Shown: positions 1 to 7,422 of the stretch, piece by piece | Numbering within the stretch: the first letter of the stretch is position 1 | Layout: each line of letters starts with the position of its first letter | The notes under the pieces: generated by a model | Seen by the model: only the letters and a program-made list of their open reading frames with translations | What the model was told of the DNA's origin: nothing | The model's database searches: none | Position numbers and translations under genes: made by a program | Source: SIG607 sp045601805 | GTDB taxonomy: Bacteria; Bacillota; Clostridia; Oscillospirales; Acutalibacteraceae | Assembly (NCBI GenBank): GCA_045601805.1 | Contig: JAZSAJ010000032.1 | Coordinates: 1-13,970 of the forward strand | Length of the DNA stretch: 13,970 nucleotides | Direction: 5' to 3'

Positions 1-135
1 TACTTTTTCTTGTTGCGAAAACTTGTAAGACACAAAGTATTACTGCTTTTTCACAACTGCGAAACCGTTACAAATTTATTCTTATAAAACTGCAAAGCAC
101 CTTAAAAAGATAAATTTTTAGTGGTATAAAAGGCG
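1..135. other. AT-rich intergenic stretch, no gene seen
   Basis: Stop codons are frequent in the frames I checked and I see no ribosome site followed by a plausible start. I could not identify an RNA gene. It probably belongs to the spacer between the radical SAM gene and an unseen gene to the left. Short GCGAAA strings recur (about 16, 59 and 133), but they are too short to call repeats. Confidence 0.5.
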
Positions 136-173
136 AAAAGCAGCGGTAACGCTGACGCGTACCGCGGCTTTTT
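136..173. terminator. Strong intrinsic terminator, probably bidirectional
   Basis: The arms GCAGCGGTA (140-148) and TACCGCGGC (160-168) pair with one A/G mismatch. An inner CGC/GCG stem closes on a four-base loop. AAAA precedes the stem and TTTTT follows it on the plus strand, so the hairpin can end transcription from either side. On the minus strand it lies about 60 bases past the stop codon of the radical SAM gene and would end the murI-to-radical-SAM unit. Its stem shares the ten bases CGGTAACGCT with the terminator at 9864-9893. Confidence 0.75.
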
Positions 174-233
174 AACACATTAGACCGCAAAAATTTACTT
201 TTTAAGGCATTTCATCCCTAATCGCAACTCCCG

Positions 234-1895
234 TTATGGCGTCTTTTTTATTTTGCAAAAATCAACATAATGTATTTCATATTTGCCGTTTTCGTTTTTT
301 TCTTTGTAATCAACATAAGCAAACTTTTTTGCATGATACAACGCAAAAACTCTGCGTTTAGTATTTTGTTTGCGTTTGGTAGTTTCTTCGCTTTCTAAAA
401 AGTTTTTAAAAGTTTTTAGCATTTTATCTTCTTTATATAAAAGCGACGGGACTTTTTCGCATCGGCAAGAAGTAAACAAATCAATAAGCAAGCAATCCCT
501 TAACTTTTCGCAGTCGCAATAGTCTTTAAAAAACAGGTAAATTAAATTTACATATTCATAAATTGGTTGATGTTTTTTTAAAGCAAATACACCAAAATTC
601 GTTAAAAAGCTAAATGGATTAAGCCCAATTTCTTTAAACAAATAATTTACTGTGTTTGTAAATCTACCGCTATTTATTAGCCGTTCGGTTGAATCTTCGC
701 AACATTTGATTAAATTTAATTCGCTTTTTTCAATCCAAGGAGTTTTAACAACTTCATATGGCGCTGCTTTTGAATAAACAAAACCGTTATTATTATATTG
801 TTCGCACAAAACAGTACCGTGTAATAGTTTTAAAAAGCCAAGTTGCAGTTCATTTGCGTCTAAATAAAAAGCGATGTTGAAACTGTTTGCAAAACTGTTA
901 AAATCTTCACATGGTAATCCTGCAATTAAATCAATATGAATAATCAAATTATTTAGTTTAATTAGTTTATTTATATTGTTTATCAGTTTCTTTGTTTCTG
1001 TTTTTCGGTTTACCATTTGCAAGGTTTTTTCGTTAAAACTTTGAAGGCCTATTTCAAGGCGAAAAAGATTACGAGGCGAGGTTTTTAAAATTTCAATAGT
1101 TTCATCATCTAAAATATCCCCCGCAATTTCAAAATGAAATGTTTTTCCGCTTGGAATTTCTTTACCGTAATTTTTAATTATAAATCTAAATATTTTTTTA
1201 GCGCGTTCTTTATTGGCGTTAAAGGTTCTATCAACAAATTTAATGGTTTTAGCTGAACTATTTGAAACTTTAATTATGTCTTTAAAGGTTTGTTCTAAAT
1301 CGGTAAATCTTGTTTTTCCAAGAGAAGACGACAAACAAAACGCACAAGAATACGGGCAACCGCGTGAAGTTTCAATATACGCAATTCTTCCGTTTAAGTT
1401 TTGGCAATATTCATCTAAATTATAATTGAAATCATTATTTTGCGGTAAATACGGTACTGAAGTTTTATTTTTACTACAGACACCGTCAATTAGCACTTCA
1501 TTTCCGCTTATTATAGCATCGCAAAGTTCTGCAAGCGGCTTTTCGCCCTCGCCGCAAACAACATAATCTACAAACGGTTTATTAACTGTGGTTTCAGAAT
1601 TAAAAGTTACTTCGGGTCCGCCCAAAACAATAGTACACCCAAGTTCACTTTTAACCATTTCGGCAAGTTTTAGCACAAAATTAATATTCCAAATATAACA
1701 ACTAAAACTAACTATTTGCGGGTTTTCTTCAATAATTTTTTCAAAAACGTCTCTTATTTTTTCATTTACTGTACATTCAAAAACCGAAACTTCGCATTGT
1801 TCTTTTGAATTTTTTTCAATACCCGCCTTTAAGCACCAAGGTGCAGGAGATGCGTGAATGTATTGTGAATTTGCCGAAACTAAAAGAATTTTCAT
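234..1895 (-). CDS. B12-binding radical SAM protein, DUF4080 family
   Basis: This 553-residue protein has an N-terminal cobalamin-binding-type fold (about 1-140, with LGGPEVTF at 91-98). A radical SAM core follows, with the cluster motif C180-x3-C184-x2-C187 in GCPYSCAFC. The C-terminal half (about 345-530) matches DUF4080, for example QLGFLKLLHGT (351-361) and APYEVVKTPW (378-387). The family uses a 4Fe-4S cluster to cleave S-adenosylmethionine; its substrate is unknown to me. The start overlaps the trmB stop as ATGA. The only good GGAGG lies about 16 bases upstream, too far for normal initiation, so translation probably depends on re-initiation after trmB. A cysteine group at C460, C462, C468, C477 and C479 may hold a second metal site (inference). 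The family call is secure, the function is not. Confidence 0.9.
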   Translation of the reverse strand: MKILLVSANSQYIHASPAPWCLKAGIEKNSKEQCEVSVFECTVNEKIRDVFEKIIEENPQIVSFSCYIWNINFVLKLAEMVKSELGCTIVLGGPEVTFNSETTVNKPFVDYVVCGEGEKPLAELCDAIISGNEVLIDGVCSKNKTSVPYLPQNNDFNYNLDEYCQNLNGRIAYIETSRGCPYSCAFCLSSSLGKTRFTDLEQTFKDIIKVSNSSAKTIKFVDRTFNANKERAKKIFRFIIKNYGKEIPSGKTFHFEIAGDILDDETIEILKTSPRNLFRLEIGLQSFNEKTLQMVNRKTETKKLINNINKLIKLNNLIIHIDLIAGLPCEDFNSFANSFNIAFYLDANELQLGFLKLLHGTVLCEQYNNNGFVYSKAAPYEVVKTPWIEKSELNLIKCCEDSTERLINSGRFTNTVNYLFKEIGLNPFSFLTNFGVFALKKHQPIYEYVNLIYLFFKDYCDCEKLRDCLLIDLFTSCRCEKVPSLLYKEDKMLKTFKNFLESEETTKRKQNTKRRVFALYHAKKFAYVDYKEKNENGKYEIHYVDFCKIKKTP

Positions 1896-2560
1896 TGTTT
1901 ATTTATATATGCCTCCAATCTATAAATTGGAAGACCCTCTGACACAAATCGTTCTTCATATTCGGTCATAATGTTACCCTCAAAATCGCTTTTGTGTAAA
2001 TCAAGAGAAACATTTTTAAGTGCATAACCGCACGAAGAAAACTGTTCAAGAGAAAATTCAAAAAACTTCATATTATCGGTTTTTTGGTGAATTTCCCCTC
2101 CCTCTTTAAGCAAAACCTTATAAATTTTTAAAAAGTTTTCGGCAGTAAGTCGGTGTGAAATGTGTTTCTTTTTAGGAAAAGGGCAAGAAAAATTAAGATA
2201 TATTCTGCTAATAATTCCGGGTTTTATATATTTATTTAAATACTCTGCACCGCAACGCAAAAATACAACATTTTTTAAATCTTTACAGGCTTCACAAGCA
2301 GTAACAATTACATTACCGCATTTTTCAACCGCAATAAAGTTTATGTTTGGGTTTTGCTTTGCTATTTCGGTAATAAACCTACCCTTACCGCAACCTATTT
2401 CAAGCATAATTTCGTTATCGTTTCCGAAAATACTTTCAAAATCAAAATATTCTTTAACTGTATCGGCTGTTTCATAATTTCTGTCTTCGCTTATTGGCGA
2501 AAATAAATTTTTACAGCCGTTTAATTTTTCATTTAAATTCTTTTTTCTTCTCATTCTCAT
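1892..2560 (-). CDS. trmB: tRNA (guanine-N7)-methyltransferase
   Basis: TrmB methylates N7 of G46 in the tRNA variable loop using S-adenosylmethionine. The 222-residue length is normal. The SAM-binding motif EIGCGKGRF lies at 54-62, the acceptor-region motif NFSCPFPKKKH at 123-133, QKTDN at 159-163, and the C-terminal TEYEERF at 199-205. The usual family motif is SDPWPK; here the acidic residue is Cys126 (codon TGC) and Trp is Phe. The usual F of FKTDN is Q159. These may be a clade variant or may alter activity. The ribosome site is weak (AAGAGA, about 2568-2573), and a second ATG at 2554 is a possible alternative start. The gene begins only about 20 bases after the argS terminator and overlaps the radical SAM gene by four bases. 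Confidence 0.93.
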   Translation of the reverse strand: MRMRRKKNLNEKLNGCKNLFSPISEDRNYETADTVKEYFDFESIFGNDNEIMLEIGCGKGRFITEIAKQNPNINFIAVEKCGNVIVTACEACKDLKNVVFLRCGAEYLNKYIKPGIISRIYLNFSCPFPKKKHISHRLTAENFLKIYKVLLKEGGEIHQKTDNMKFFEFSLEQFSSCGYALKNVSLDLHKSDFEGNIMTEYEERFVSEGLPIYRLEAYINKQ

Positions 2561-2580
2561 AATTTTTTCTCTTTTCTTTA

Positions 2581-2610
2581 AAAAACACGGTATAAAAATA
2601 CCGTGTTTTT
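2581..2610 (-). terminator. Internal terminator between argS and trmB
   Basis: A perfect 13-base-pair stem, AAAAACACGGTAT (2581-2593) with ATACCGTGTTTTT (2598-2610), closes on a four-base loop. On the minus strand it lies four bases past the argS stop codon and ends in a run of six T. The trmB start follows about 20 bases later and I see no good promoter between, so this hairpin may act as a partial terminator that lowers expression of trmB and the radical SAM gene. Confidence 0.85.
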
Positions 2611-2613
2611 GTG

Positions 2614-4299
2614 TTACATAGTTTCGGGTGCTTCAATTTTAAGAATATTAAGCACATTTTTAATTACAGTTGCAACAGAGGAACAAAGCAACATTCTTGC
2701 CTGCATTAAATCTTCATTTTCGCCCTTTACCCTGCAAGAATTATAGAACTTGTGGAATTTAGTTGCTAATTCTTGAACATAATGGGTAATCTTTGCAGGG
2801 TCGTACGCCTTTGCACTTAAAATGATTTCATCGGTAAAGGCAGACAGATGAGTTATAAGTTCTTTTTCTTCGTTTGAATTAAGCAATGACAGTTCTTTGC
2901 TTGAAACTGTTTTTTGAACAATGCCATCTTCTTTTAAATTTCTTAAAATACTGCAAATACGCGCATGTGCATATTGAACATAATAAACAGGGTTTTTGTT
3001 GGATTCTTCAACCGCAAGGTCTAAATCAAAGTCAAAATGCGAATTTGGTTCACGCAAATTAAAGAAGAAACGAGCCGCATCAATAGGTACTTCTTCAAGT
3101 AAAGTAACCAGAGTTATTGCCTTACCCGAACGTTTTGATGCCTTTATTACTTCGCCTTCTTTAACAAGGCGCACCATTTGCATTAAAATAACATCAAGCC
3201 GAGAAGCATCTACCCCAAGCGCAGTTAATGCGCCCTTAAGACGCGGCACATAACCGTGGTGGTCAGCGCCTAAAACATCTATTGCCTTGTCAAAATTACG
3301 AGTTACAAGCTTATTATAGTGATACGCAATATCGGGCACAATGTATGTTGGAACACCGTTTGAACGAAGCAAAACAAAGTTATCGCTGCCAAAATCCTCG
3401 CCCTTAAACCAAAGTGCGCCGTCTTCTTCGTAAGTATGACCGCTGTTTTTAAGAAGTTCAACTACCTTTAACGCTTCGCCTGTTTTATGCAAAGAACTTT
3501 CTTTAAACCAAGTGTTGTATTCAATTCTGTACTTTAAAAGGTCTGCCTTAAGACCATCAATGTTTTTAGGCAAAGCAAAATCAACCAGCGCTTTTCTGCG
3601 TTCTTGTTCGCTTTTAGAAACAAAACTGTCGCCGTAAATTTCAGCAAACGCTTTTGCATGTGCTATAATATCGGCACCGTGATAAGAATCTTCGGGCATT
3701 TCAATTCCGTCACTAAACAACTGCAAATATCTTAAATCAAGCGAAAGGCCGAATTTGTTAATTTGGTTACCCGCATCGTTAATGTAAAATTCGCGTTCGG
3801 TATAAAAGCCGGCATAGTCAAGCACACTTGCAAGGCAGTCGCCCAAGGCACCGCCACGAGCATTACCAATATGCATTGGACCGGTTGGGTTGGCCGAAAC
3901 GAATTCAACCAAAACTTTTTTGCCCTCACCAAAACTGCTTTTTCCGTAATTTTCTTTCTTTTCGTTAATATCTAAAAGAATATCGGCAAAATATTTTTCG
4001 TTTAAATAAAAGTTAATAAAACCCGGCCCGGCTATTTCAACTTTGTCAATATAAGTGTTTTCGGTATTAAGATTACTAACAATTGCAGTAGCTATATTTC
4101 GCGGTGCAGTTCTAAACACGCGTGACCACACCATTGCCGCATTAACCGCAAAGTCACCATGTTCAATACTGGGTGGAACTTCAATAGTAAAATCGGTTAG
4201 TTCAGCACTTGCTAAAACACCATTATTTATTGCCGTTTTAATAGAAGAATAAATACTTTCTTTAATTTGTTCTTTTGCTTTAAAAACAACCGTTGACAT
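2614..4299 (-). CDS. argS: Arginyl-tRNA synthetase
   Basis: ArgS is the cytoplasmic class I synthetase that charges tRNA-Arg with arginine. The 561-residue length is typical. In order there is an N-terminal additional domain with HGDFAVNAA (47-55), the catalytic domain with the HIGH-type motif HIGN in NPTGPMHIGN (137-146), and GADHHGY (344-350). The KMSKS-like element is KASKRSG (386-392). A C-terminal DALR anticodon-binding domain follows, including YVQYAHARI and ending in NILKIEAPETM. The start overlaps the DUF1934 stop by one base (TAATG), with GAGG ten bases upstream. No T-box leader is visible, and the gene relies on the murI promoter. A terminator hairpin stands directly after its stop codon. 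Confidence 0.98.
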   Translation of the reverse strand: MSTVVFKAKEQIKESIYSSIKTAINNGVLASAELTDFTIEVPPSIEHGDFAVNAAMVWSRVFRTAPRNIATAIVSNLNTENTYIDKVEIAGPGFINFYLNEKYFADILLDINEKKENYGKSSFGEGKKVLVEFVSANPTGPMHIGNARGGALGDCLASVLDYAGFYTEREFYINDAGNQINKFGLSLDLRYLQLFSDGIEMPEDSYHGADIIAHAKAFAEIYGDSFVSKSEQERRKALVDFALPKNIDGLKADLLKYRIEYNTWFKESSLHKTGEALKVVELLKNSGHTYEEDGALWFKGEDFGSDNFVLLRSNGVPTYIVPDIAYHYNKLVTRNFDKAIDVLGADHHGYVPRLKGALTALGVDASRLDVILMQMVRLVKEGEVIKASKRSGKAITLVTLLEEVPIDAARFFFNLREPNSHFDFDLDLAVEESNKNPVYYVQYAHARICSILRNLKEDGIVQKTVSSKELSLLNSNEEKELITHLSAFTDEIILSAKAYDPAKITHYVQELATKFHKFYNSCRVKGENEDLMQARMLLCSSVATVIKNVLNILKIEAPETM

Positions 4300-4721
4300 T
4301 ATTTTTTTGCCTCTTTCAATGTAATTTCAATTTTGTTTTTACTAATAACTGCGCCCTCAATATCAATTTGATATTCTGCAGAAATAAAACCGTTTTTACT
4401 GCTTAATTCAGAAAAAATCGATTCGCCGTAAATTCCCATTAAAAAATTAGAATGTGCATTCCTGTAAAAATTTTGGTTGCGCTTACCCCGTTCAATAACC
4501 ATTTTGCTGTTAAGTGAACCGCTACGCTCAATTGTAAGTCTTCTATTGTCCTCGTACTTCAATAAAACGCGTGTGTTTTCACCGTTTTCTTCGGTTTCGT
4601 TATATACAGCAACAGCACCGTTTTCGGTTTTTTGATATTTGCCAACAGCAATCATTTCTATACTGTCTTTTTCATCGTTTTGGCTTTGAAAGCCCTTAAT
4701 TGAAACTAAAACTTCTTGCAT
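4299..4721 (-). CDS. DUF1934 domain protein (YwiB-like)
   Basis: This 140-residue protein has alternating polar and hydrophobic strands, consistent with the small beta-barrel (calycin-like) fold described for DUF1934/YwiB. It starts with a strand around VLVSIKGFQSQ and ends with EGAVISKNKIEITLKEAKK. It has no signal peptide or membrane segment, so it is probably cytoplasmic. The biochemical role is unknown. The family commonly sits directly upstream of argS in Firmicutes, as here. The start overlaps the murI stop (TAATG) and the stop overlaps the argS start, so all three are likely translated in a coupled way. The ribosome site is weak (GGGCGAAG region). Confidence 0.85.
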   Translation of the reverse strand: MQEVLVSIKGFQSQNDEKDSIEMIAVGKYQKTENGAVAVYNETEENGENTRVLLKYEDNRRLTIERSGSLNSKMVIERGKRNQNFYRNAHSNFLMGIYGESIFSELSSKNGFISAEYQIDIEGAVISKNKIEITLKEAKK

Positions 4722-5539
4722 TACACTTCGCCCAAATCAACCTGTAAAAAATCACTTTCTTTAAGTTTTTTGCCAAGTAATACACTTGCGTTTTCACATA
4801 ATGAATCGGTTAATTTACTTGTATAAAATTCAATTTCACCGCAAGTACCGTTTTCATTAATCAAATTATTTTTTATTAAAGTATTTTTAACTGCAACTGC
4901 AGTAGATTCACCCATATTAACTAATTTAACTTCATTGCCTAAAATATTTTTAATTACATCGTTAAGCACCGGAAAATGAGTGCAACCCAAAATTAAGGTG
5001 TCAATTCCCTGTTCTTTAAGAGGCAACAAATACTCCTGTGCGGTTTTATAAACCTCAGTATCGTTTATGCTTGTTCGCCCTTCTTCAACAAAACGAACAA
5101 ATTCGGGGGCAGGCACACTAAAAACATTTGCGTTTTTATTTAATTCTAAAATCCTTTTTTTATGTGAACCGCTTAAAACAGTTTGCGGTGTTGCAATAAC
5201 GCCAATTTTACCGTTTTTGCTTAATTCAACCGCTGAAACCACCGAATGTTTAACCACACCCAAAAAAGGTACAGACAGTTCTTCGCCGGTAAAATAAGCA
5301 ACCGAACTAACAGTAGCGCAAGCGGCCACAATTGCCTTTACATTTTTTGAAAGCAAAAAAGCTTCATCTTCCCTTGCATACCGCACCAATGTTTCGGTGG
5401 GCTTTGTGCCGTAAGGAACACGCTTTGTGTCGCCAAAATAAACAAAATTTTCATTTGGAAGTAATTTAATTAATTCTTTTAAAACAGTTAAGCCGCCAAC
5501 GCCCGAATCAAAGACGCCTATTGCTCTGCTATCCGACAT
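4721..5539 (-). CDS. murI: Glutamate racemase
   Basis: MurI interconverts L- and D-glutamate, supplying D-Glu for peptidoglycan in the cytoplasm. The 272-residue product carries FDSGVGGLTV (10-19), the first catalytic cysteine in AACATVSS (72-79, Cys74) and the second in LGCTHFP (184-190, Cys186). The family motif is usually CNT; here it is CAT (Ala75, codon GCT). I start the gene at 5539 because GGAGG (5547-5551) lies seven bases upstream. The longer open frame back to 5581 would run through the predicted -10 box. It heads the minus-strand operon with DUF1934 and argS. The 1-base overlap with the next gene indicates coupling. Confidence 0.96.
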   Translation of the reverse strand: MSDSRAIGVFDSGVGGLTVLKELIKLLPNENFVYFGDTKRVPYGTKPTETLVRYAREDEAFLLSKNVKAIVAACATVSSVAYFTGEELSVPFLGVVKHSVVSAVELSKNGKIGVIATPQTVLSGSHKKRILELNKNANVFSVPAPEFVRFVEEGRTSINDTEVYKTAQEYLLPLKEQGIDTLILGCTHFPVLNDVIKNILGNEVKLVNMGESTAVAVKNTLIKNNLINENGTCGEIEFYTSKLTDSLCENASVLLGKKLKESDFLQVDLGEV

Positions 5540-5562
5540 ATACATACCTCCAATCATTGTTA

Positions 5563-5591
5563 AGTATAACACAACCGCCACCCTTATTCAA
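5563..5591 (-). promoter_or_regulatory. Vegetative promoter of the murI operon
   Basis: On the minus strand, TTGAAT (5586-5591) and TATACT (5563-5568) are separated by exactly 17 bases. Transcription would start about 17 bases before the murI ATG, leaving room only for the ribosome site. It is divergent from the glycoside hydrolase promoter; the two -35 boxes are 24 bases apart. Confidence 0.8.
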
Positions 5592-5615
5592 GAGTATTTT
5601 ACCTTATAAATTGTA

Positions 5616-5644
5616 TTGATAAAGTTATATTTTTATTATATAAT
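5616..5644 (+). promoter_or_regulatory. Vegetative promoter of the GH2 gene
   Basis: TTGATA (5616-5621) and TATAAT (5639-5644) are 17 bases apart. The ribosome site AGGAAG (5661-5666) and the ATG at 5672 follow at normal spacing. I see no obvious sugar-responsive operator, such as a cre-like palindrome, in the intergenic space. Confidence 0.8.
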
Positions 5645-5671
5645 GTTTAAAAAGCTACGAAGGAAGATTTT

Positions 5672-7369
5672 ATGGCTAATTTTAATTATTTGTATACAAA
5701 ACAAGGCAAAGAATTAAACTCAATTCCTTGGAATATTTACCCAAGGCCTTTGCTAAAAAGAAATTCCTTTTTTTGTTTAAACGGAAAGTGGGATTTTGAA
5801 ATCAGCAACAGCAGCGAAATGGTTTATTCATTTTCAAAAATCATTACTGTTCCCTTTTGTCCCGAAAGTTTGCTTTCAGGTGTAAATATGCCAATTCCCG
5901 ACAAAACATATCTTTTTTATAAAACCCAATTTACTTTGCCAAAAGATTTTATAAACAATAAAGTTATTTTGCATTTTGGTGCGGCAGATAATTTTGCCGA
6001 TATATTTTTAAACGGTGAATTTATTGGCAGTCACACAGGAGGTTATTTCCCTTTTAGCTTTGACATAACAAACCAATTAAAAGAAACGAACACTTTAATT
6101 GTGCGAACATACGACGATTTAAGCAACAGTTTATATCCTTACGGAAAACAAAAGCAAAAGCGCGGGGGTATGTGGTATACCCCTGTTTCGGGCATTTGGC
6201 AAACTGTCTGGATTGAAAGTGTTCCTAATGAATATATCAAAAATATTAATACCGAAATCACAAATGACGGTGTTACAATTACTGCTGAAGGTTGCAAAAC
6301 CGCTACTGTAACGCTTGGTGATAACCAGTACAAAATGGAAAACGGTGTTTGCAAAATTAAAATTAATTCGCCAATTTATTGGTCGCCCGAAAATCCACAC
6401 CTTTACCATTTTAAAGTTACAACCGAACACGACACAGTTGAATCTTATTTTGCATTCAGAACACTTGAAATTAAAGAAATTGATGGTGTTAGCCGACTTT
6501 TTCTTAACGGAAAACCATATTATTTTCACGGAATATTAGACCAGGGTTATTTTAGCGACGGACTATTTACTCCCGCTTCGCTTGACTGTTTCACCGAAGA
6601 AATTACTCGGCTTAAAAATCTTGGTTTTAATATGCTTCGTAAACACATTAAAATTGAGCCACAGTTGTTTTATTATGAATGTGACCGACTTGGTATGGTT
6701 GTGTTTCAAGATATGGTTAATAACGGAAAATACTCATTTTTTAAAGACACTGCATTGCCTACTATTAACTTAAAAAGAAAAAATGATAAAAATTTACACA
6801 ACAACAAAAAACAGCGCGAAATTTTTATTGATTCAATGAAAGAAACTGTTAAGTTACTTAAAAACCACCCCTGTATTTGTGAATGGACAATTTTTAACGA
6901 GGGTTGGGGCCAGTTTGACAGCAGCAGTATGTACGATTTGCTTAAATCAATTGATAACACCCGTTTTATTGACTCTGCTTCGGGTTGGTTTAAGGGTGGC
7001 AAAAACGATTTCAGCAGCCACCATATTTACTTTAAGAAATATAAATTCAAACCATCAAATAAACCTGTTTCCCTTTCGGAATTTGGAGGTTATGCCTTTG
7101 CAGTAAAAAACCATTTGTTTAACCCCGAAAAAAGTTTTGGTTATAAATCGTTAAAAAGCAAAGAAGAACTTAACAATGCAATTACCAAACTATATTTTGA
7201 ACAAGTTATTCCTGCCATAAATAAAGGTTTATGCGCCGATGTTTACACTCAAGTTAGCGATGTTGAAGATGAAATAAACGGTTTATTCACTTATGACCGC
7301 AAGGTTATTAAGGTTTCAAAAGCCGTTATGCAAAAAATAGCAAATGAAATTTTTAAAAATATAAATTGA
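5672..7369 (+). CDS. Glycoside hydrolase family 2 protein
   Basis: This 565-residue enzyme has the GH2 order of domains. A sugar-binding jelly-roll domain comes first (about 30-185, with FLNGEFIGSHTGGYFPF at 112-128). An immunoglobulin-like domain follows (about 186-268), then a TIM-barrel catalytic domain (about 270-560). The predicted acid/base is Glu410 in FNEGWGQFD and the nucleophile is Glu470 in LSEFGGY. Such enzymes hydrolyse terminal beta-linked sugars; whether galactose, glucuronate or another cannot be told from sequence alone. It has no signal peptide and ends after the barrel, shorter than LacZ-type enzymes, so it is probably a cytoplasmic enzyme acting on imported oligosaccharides (inference). 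Its stop codon overlaps the promoter of the deacetylase gene. Confidence 0.93.
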   Translation: MANFNYLYTKQGKELNSIPWNIYPRPLLKRNSFFCLNGKWDFEISNSSEMVYSFSKIITVPFCPESLLSGVNMPIPDKTYLFYKTQFTLPKDFINNKVILHFGAADNFADIFLNGEFIGSHTGGYFPFSFDITNQLKETNTLIVRTYDDLSNSLYPYGKQKQKRGGMWYTPVSGIWQTVWIESVPNEYIKNINTEITNDGVTITAEGCKTATVTLGDNQYKMENGVCKIKINSPIYWSPENPHLYHFKVTTEHDTVESYFAFRTLEIKEIDGVSRLFLNGKPYYFHGILDQGYFSDGLFTPASLDCFTEEITRLKNLGFNMLRKHIKIEPQLFYYECDRLGMVVFQDMVNNGKYSFFKDTALPTINLKRKNDKNLHNNKKQREIFIDSMKETVKLLKNHPCICEWTIFNEGWGQFDSSSMYDLLKSIDNTRFIDSASGWFKGGKNDFSSHHIYFKKYKFKPSNKPVSLSEFGGYAFAVKNHLFNPEKSFGYKSLKSKEELNNAITKLYFEQVIPAINKGLCADVYTQVSDVEDEINGLFTYDRKVIKVSKAVMQKIANEIFKNIN

Positions 7370-7394
7370 CAGTTTAAACTTTGCATTTTATAAT
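7366..7394 (+). promoter_or_regulatory. Full-consensus promoter for the deacetylase gene
   Basis: TTGACA (7366-7371) and TATAAT (7389-7394) match the sigma-A consensus exactly, with a 17-base spacer. The -35 box contains the TGA stop codon of the GH2 gene. The deacetylase ATG at 7423 follows a GGAGG (7411-7415) at seven bases, so this promoter fits well as its own source of transcription. Confidence 0.82.
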
Positions 7395-7422
7395 TAAATA
7401 AATTGTTATTGGAGGTTTAAAT

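Noticed and set aside
1..135. Small gene or repeat array at the left edge
   Set aside because: GCGAAA occurs three times, but without spacing or flanking similarity, and no start with a ribosome site is visible.
5540..5581. Longer murI start, adding 14 residues
   Set aside because: The extension would contain the predicted -10 box (5563-5568), lacks a ribosome site, and adds residues before the conserved SDSRAIGVFDSG start. GGAGG points to 5539.
4722..5600. T-box leader controlling argS
   Set aside because: argS is translationally coupled within the murI operon, the leader before murI is only about 17 bases, and no T-box sequence is present.
5592..5671. cre-like sugar operator before the GH2 gene
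   Set aside because: I looked for a palindrome in the intergenic space and found none that was convincing.
6131..6529. Antisense open frames within the GH2 gene
   Set aside because: They mirror the GH2 coding frame, show no ribosome site or recognisable domain, and are low-complexity in composition.
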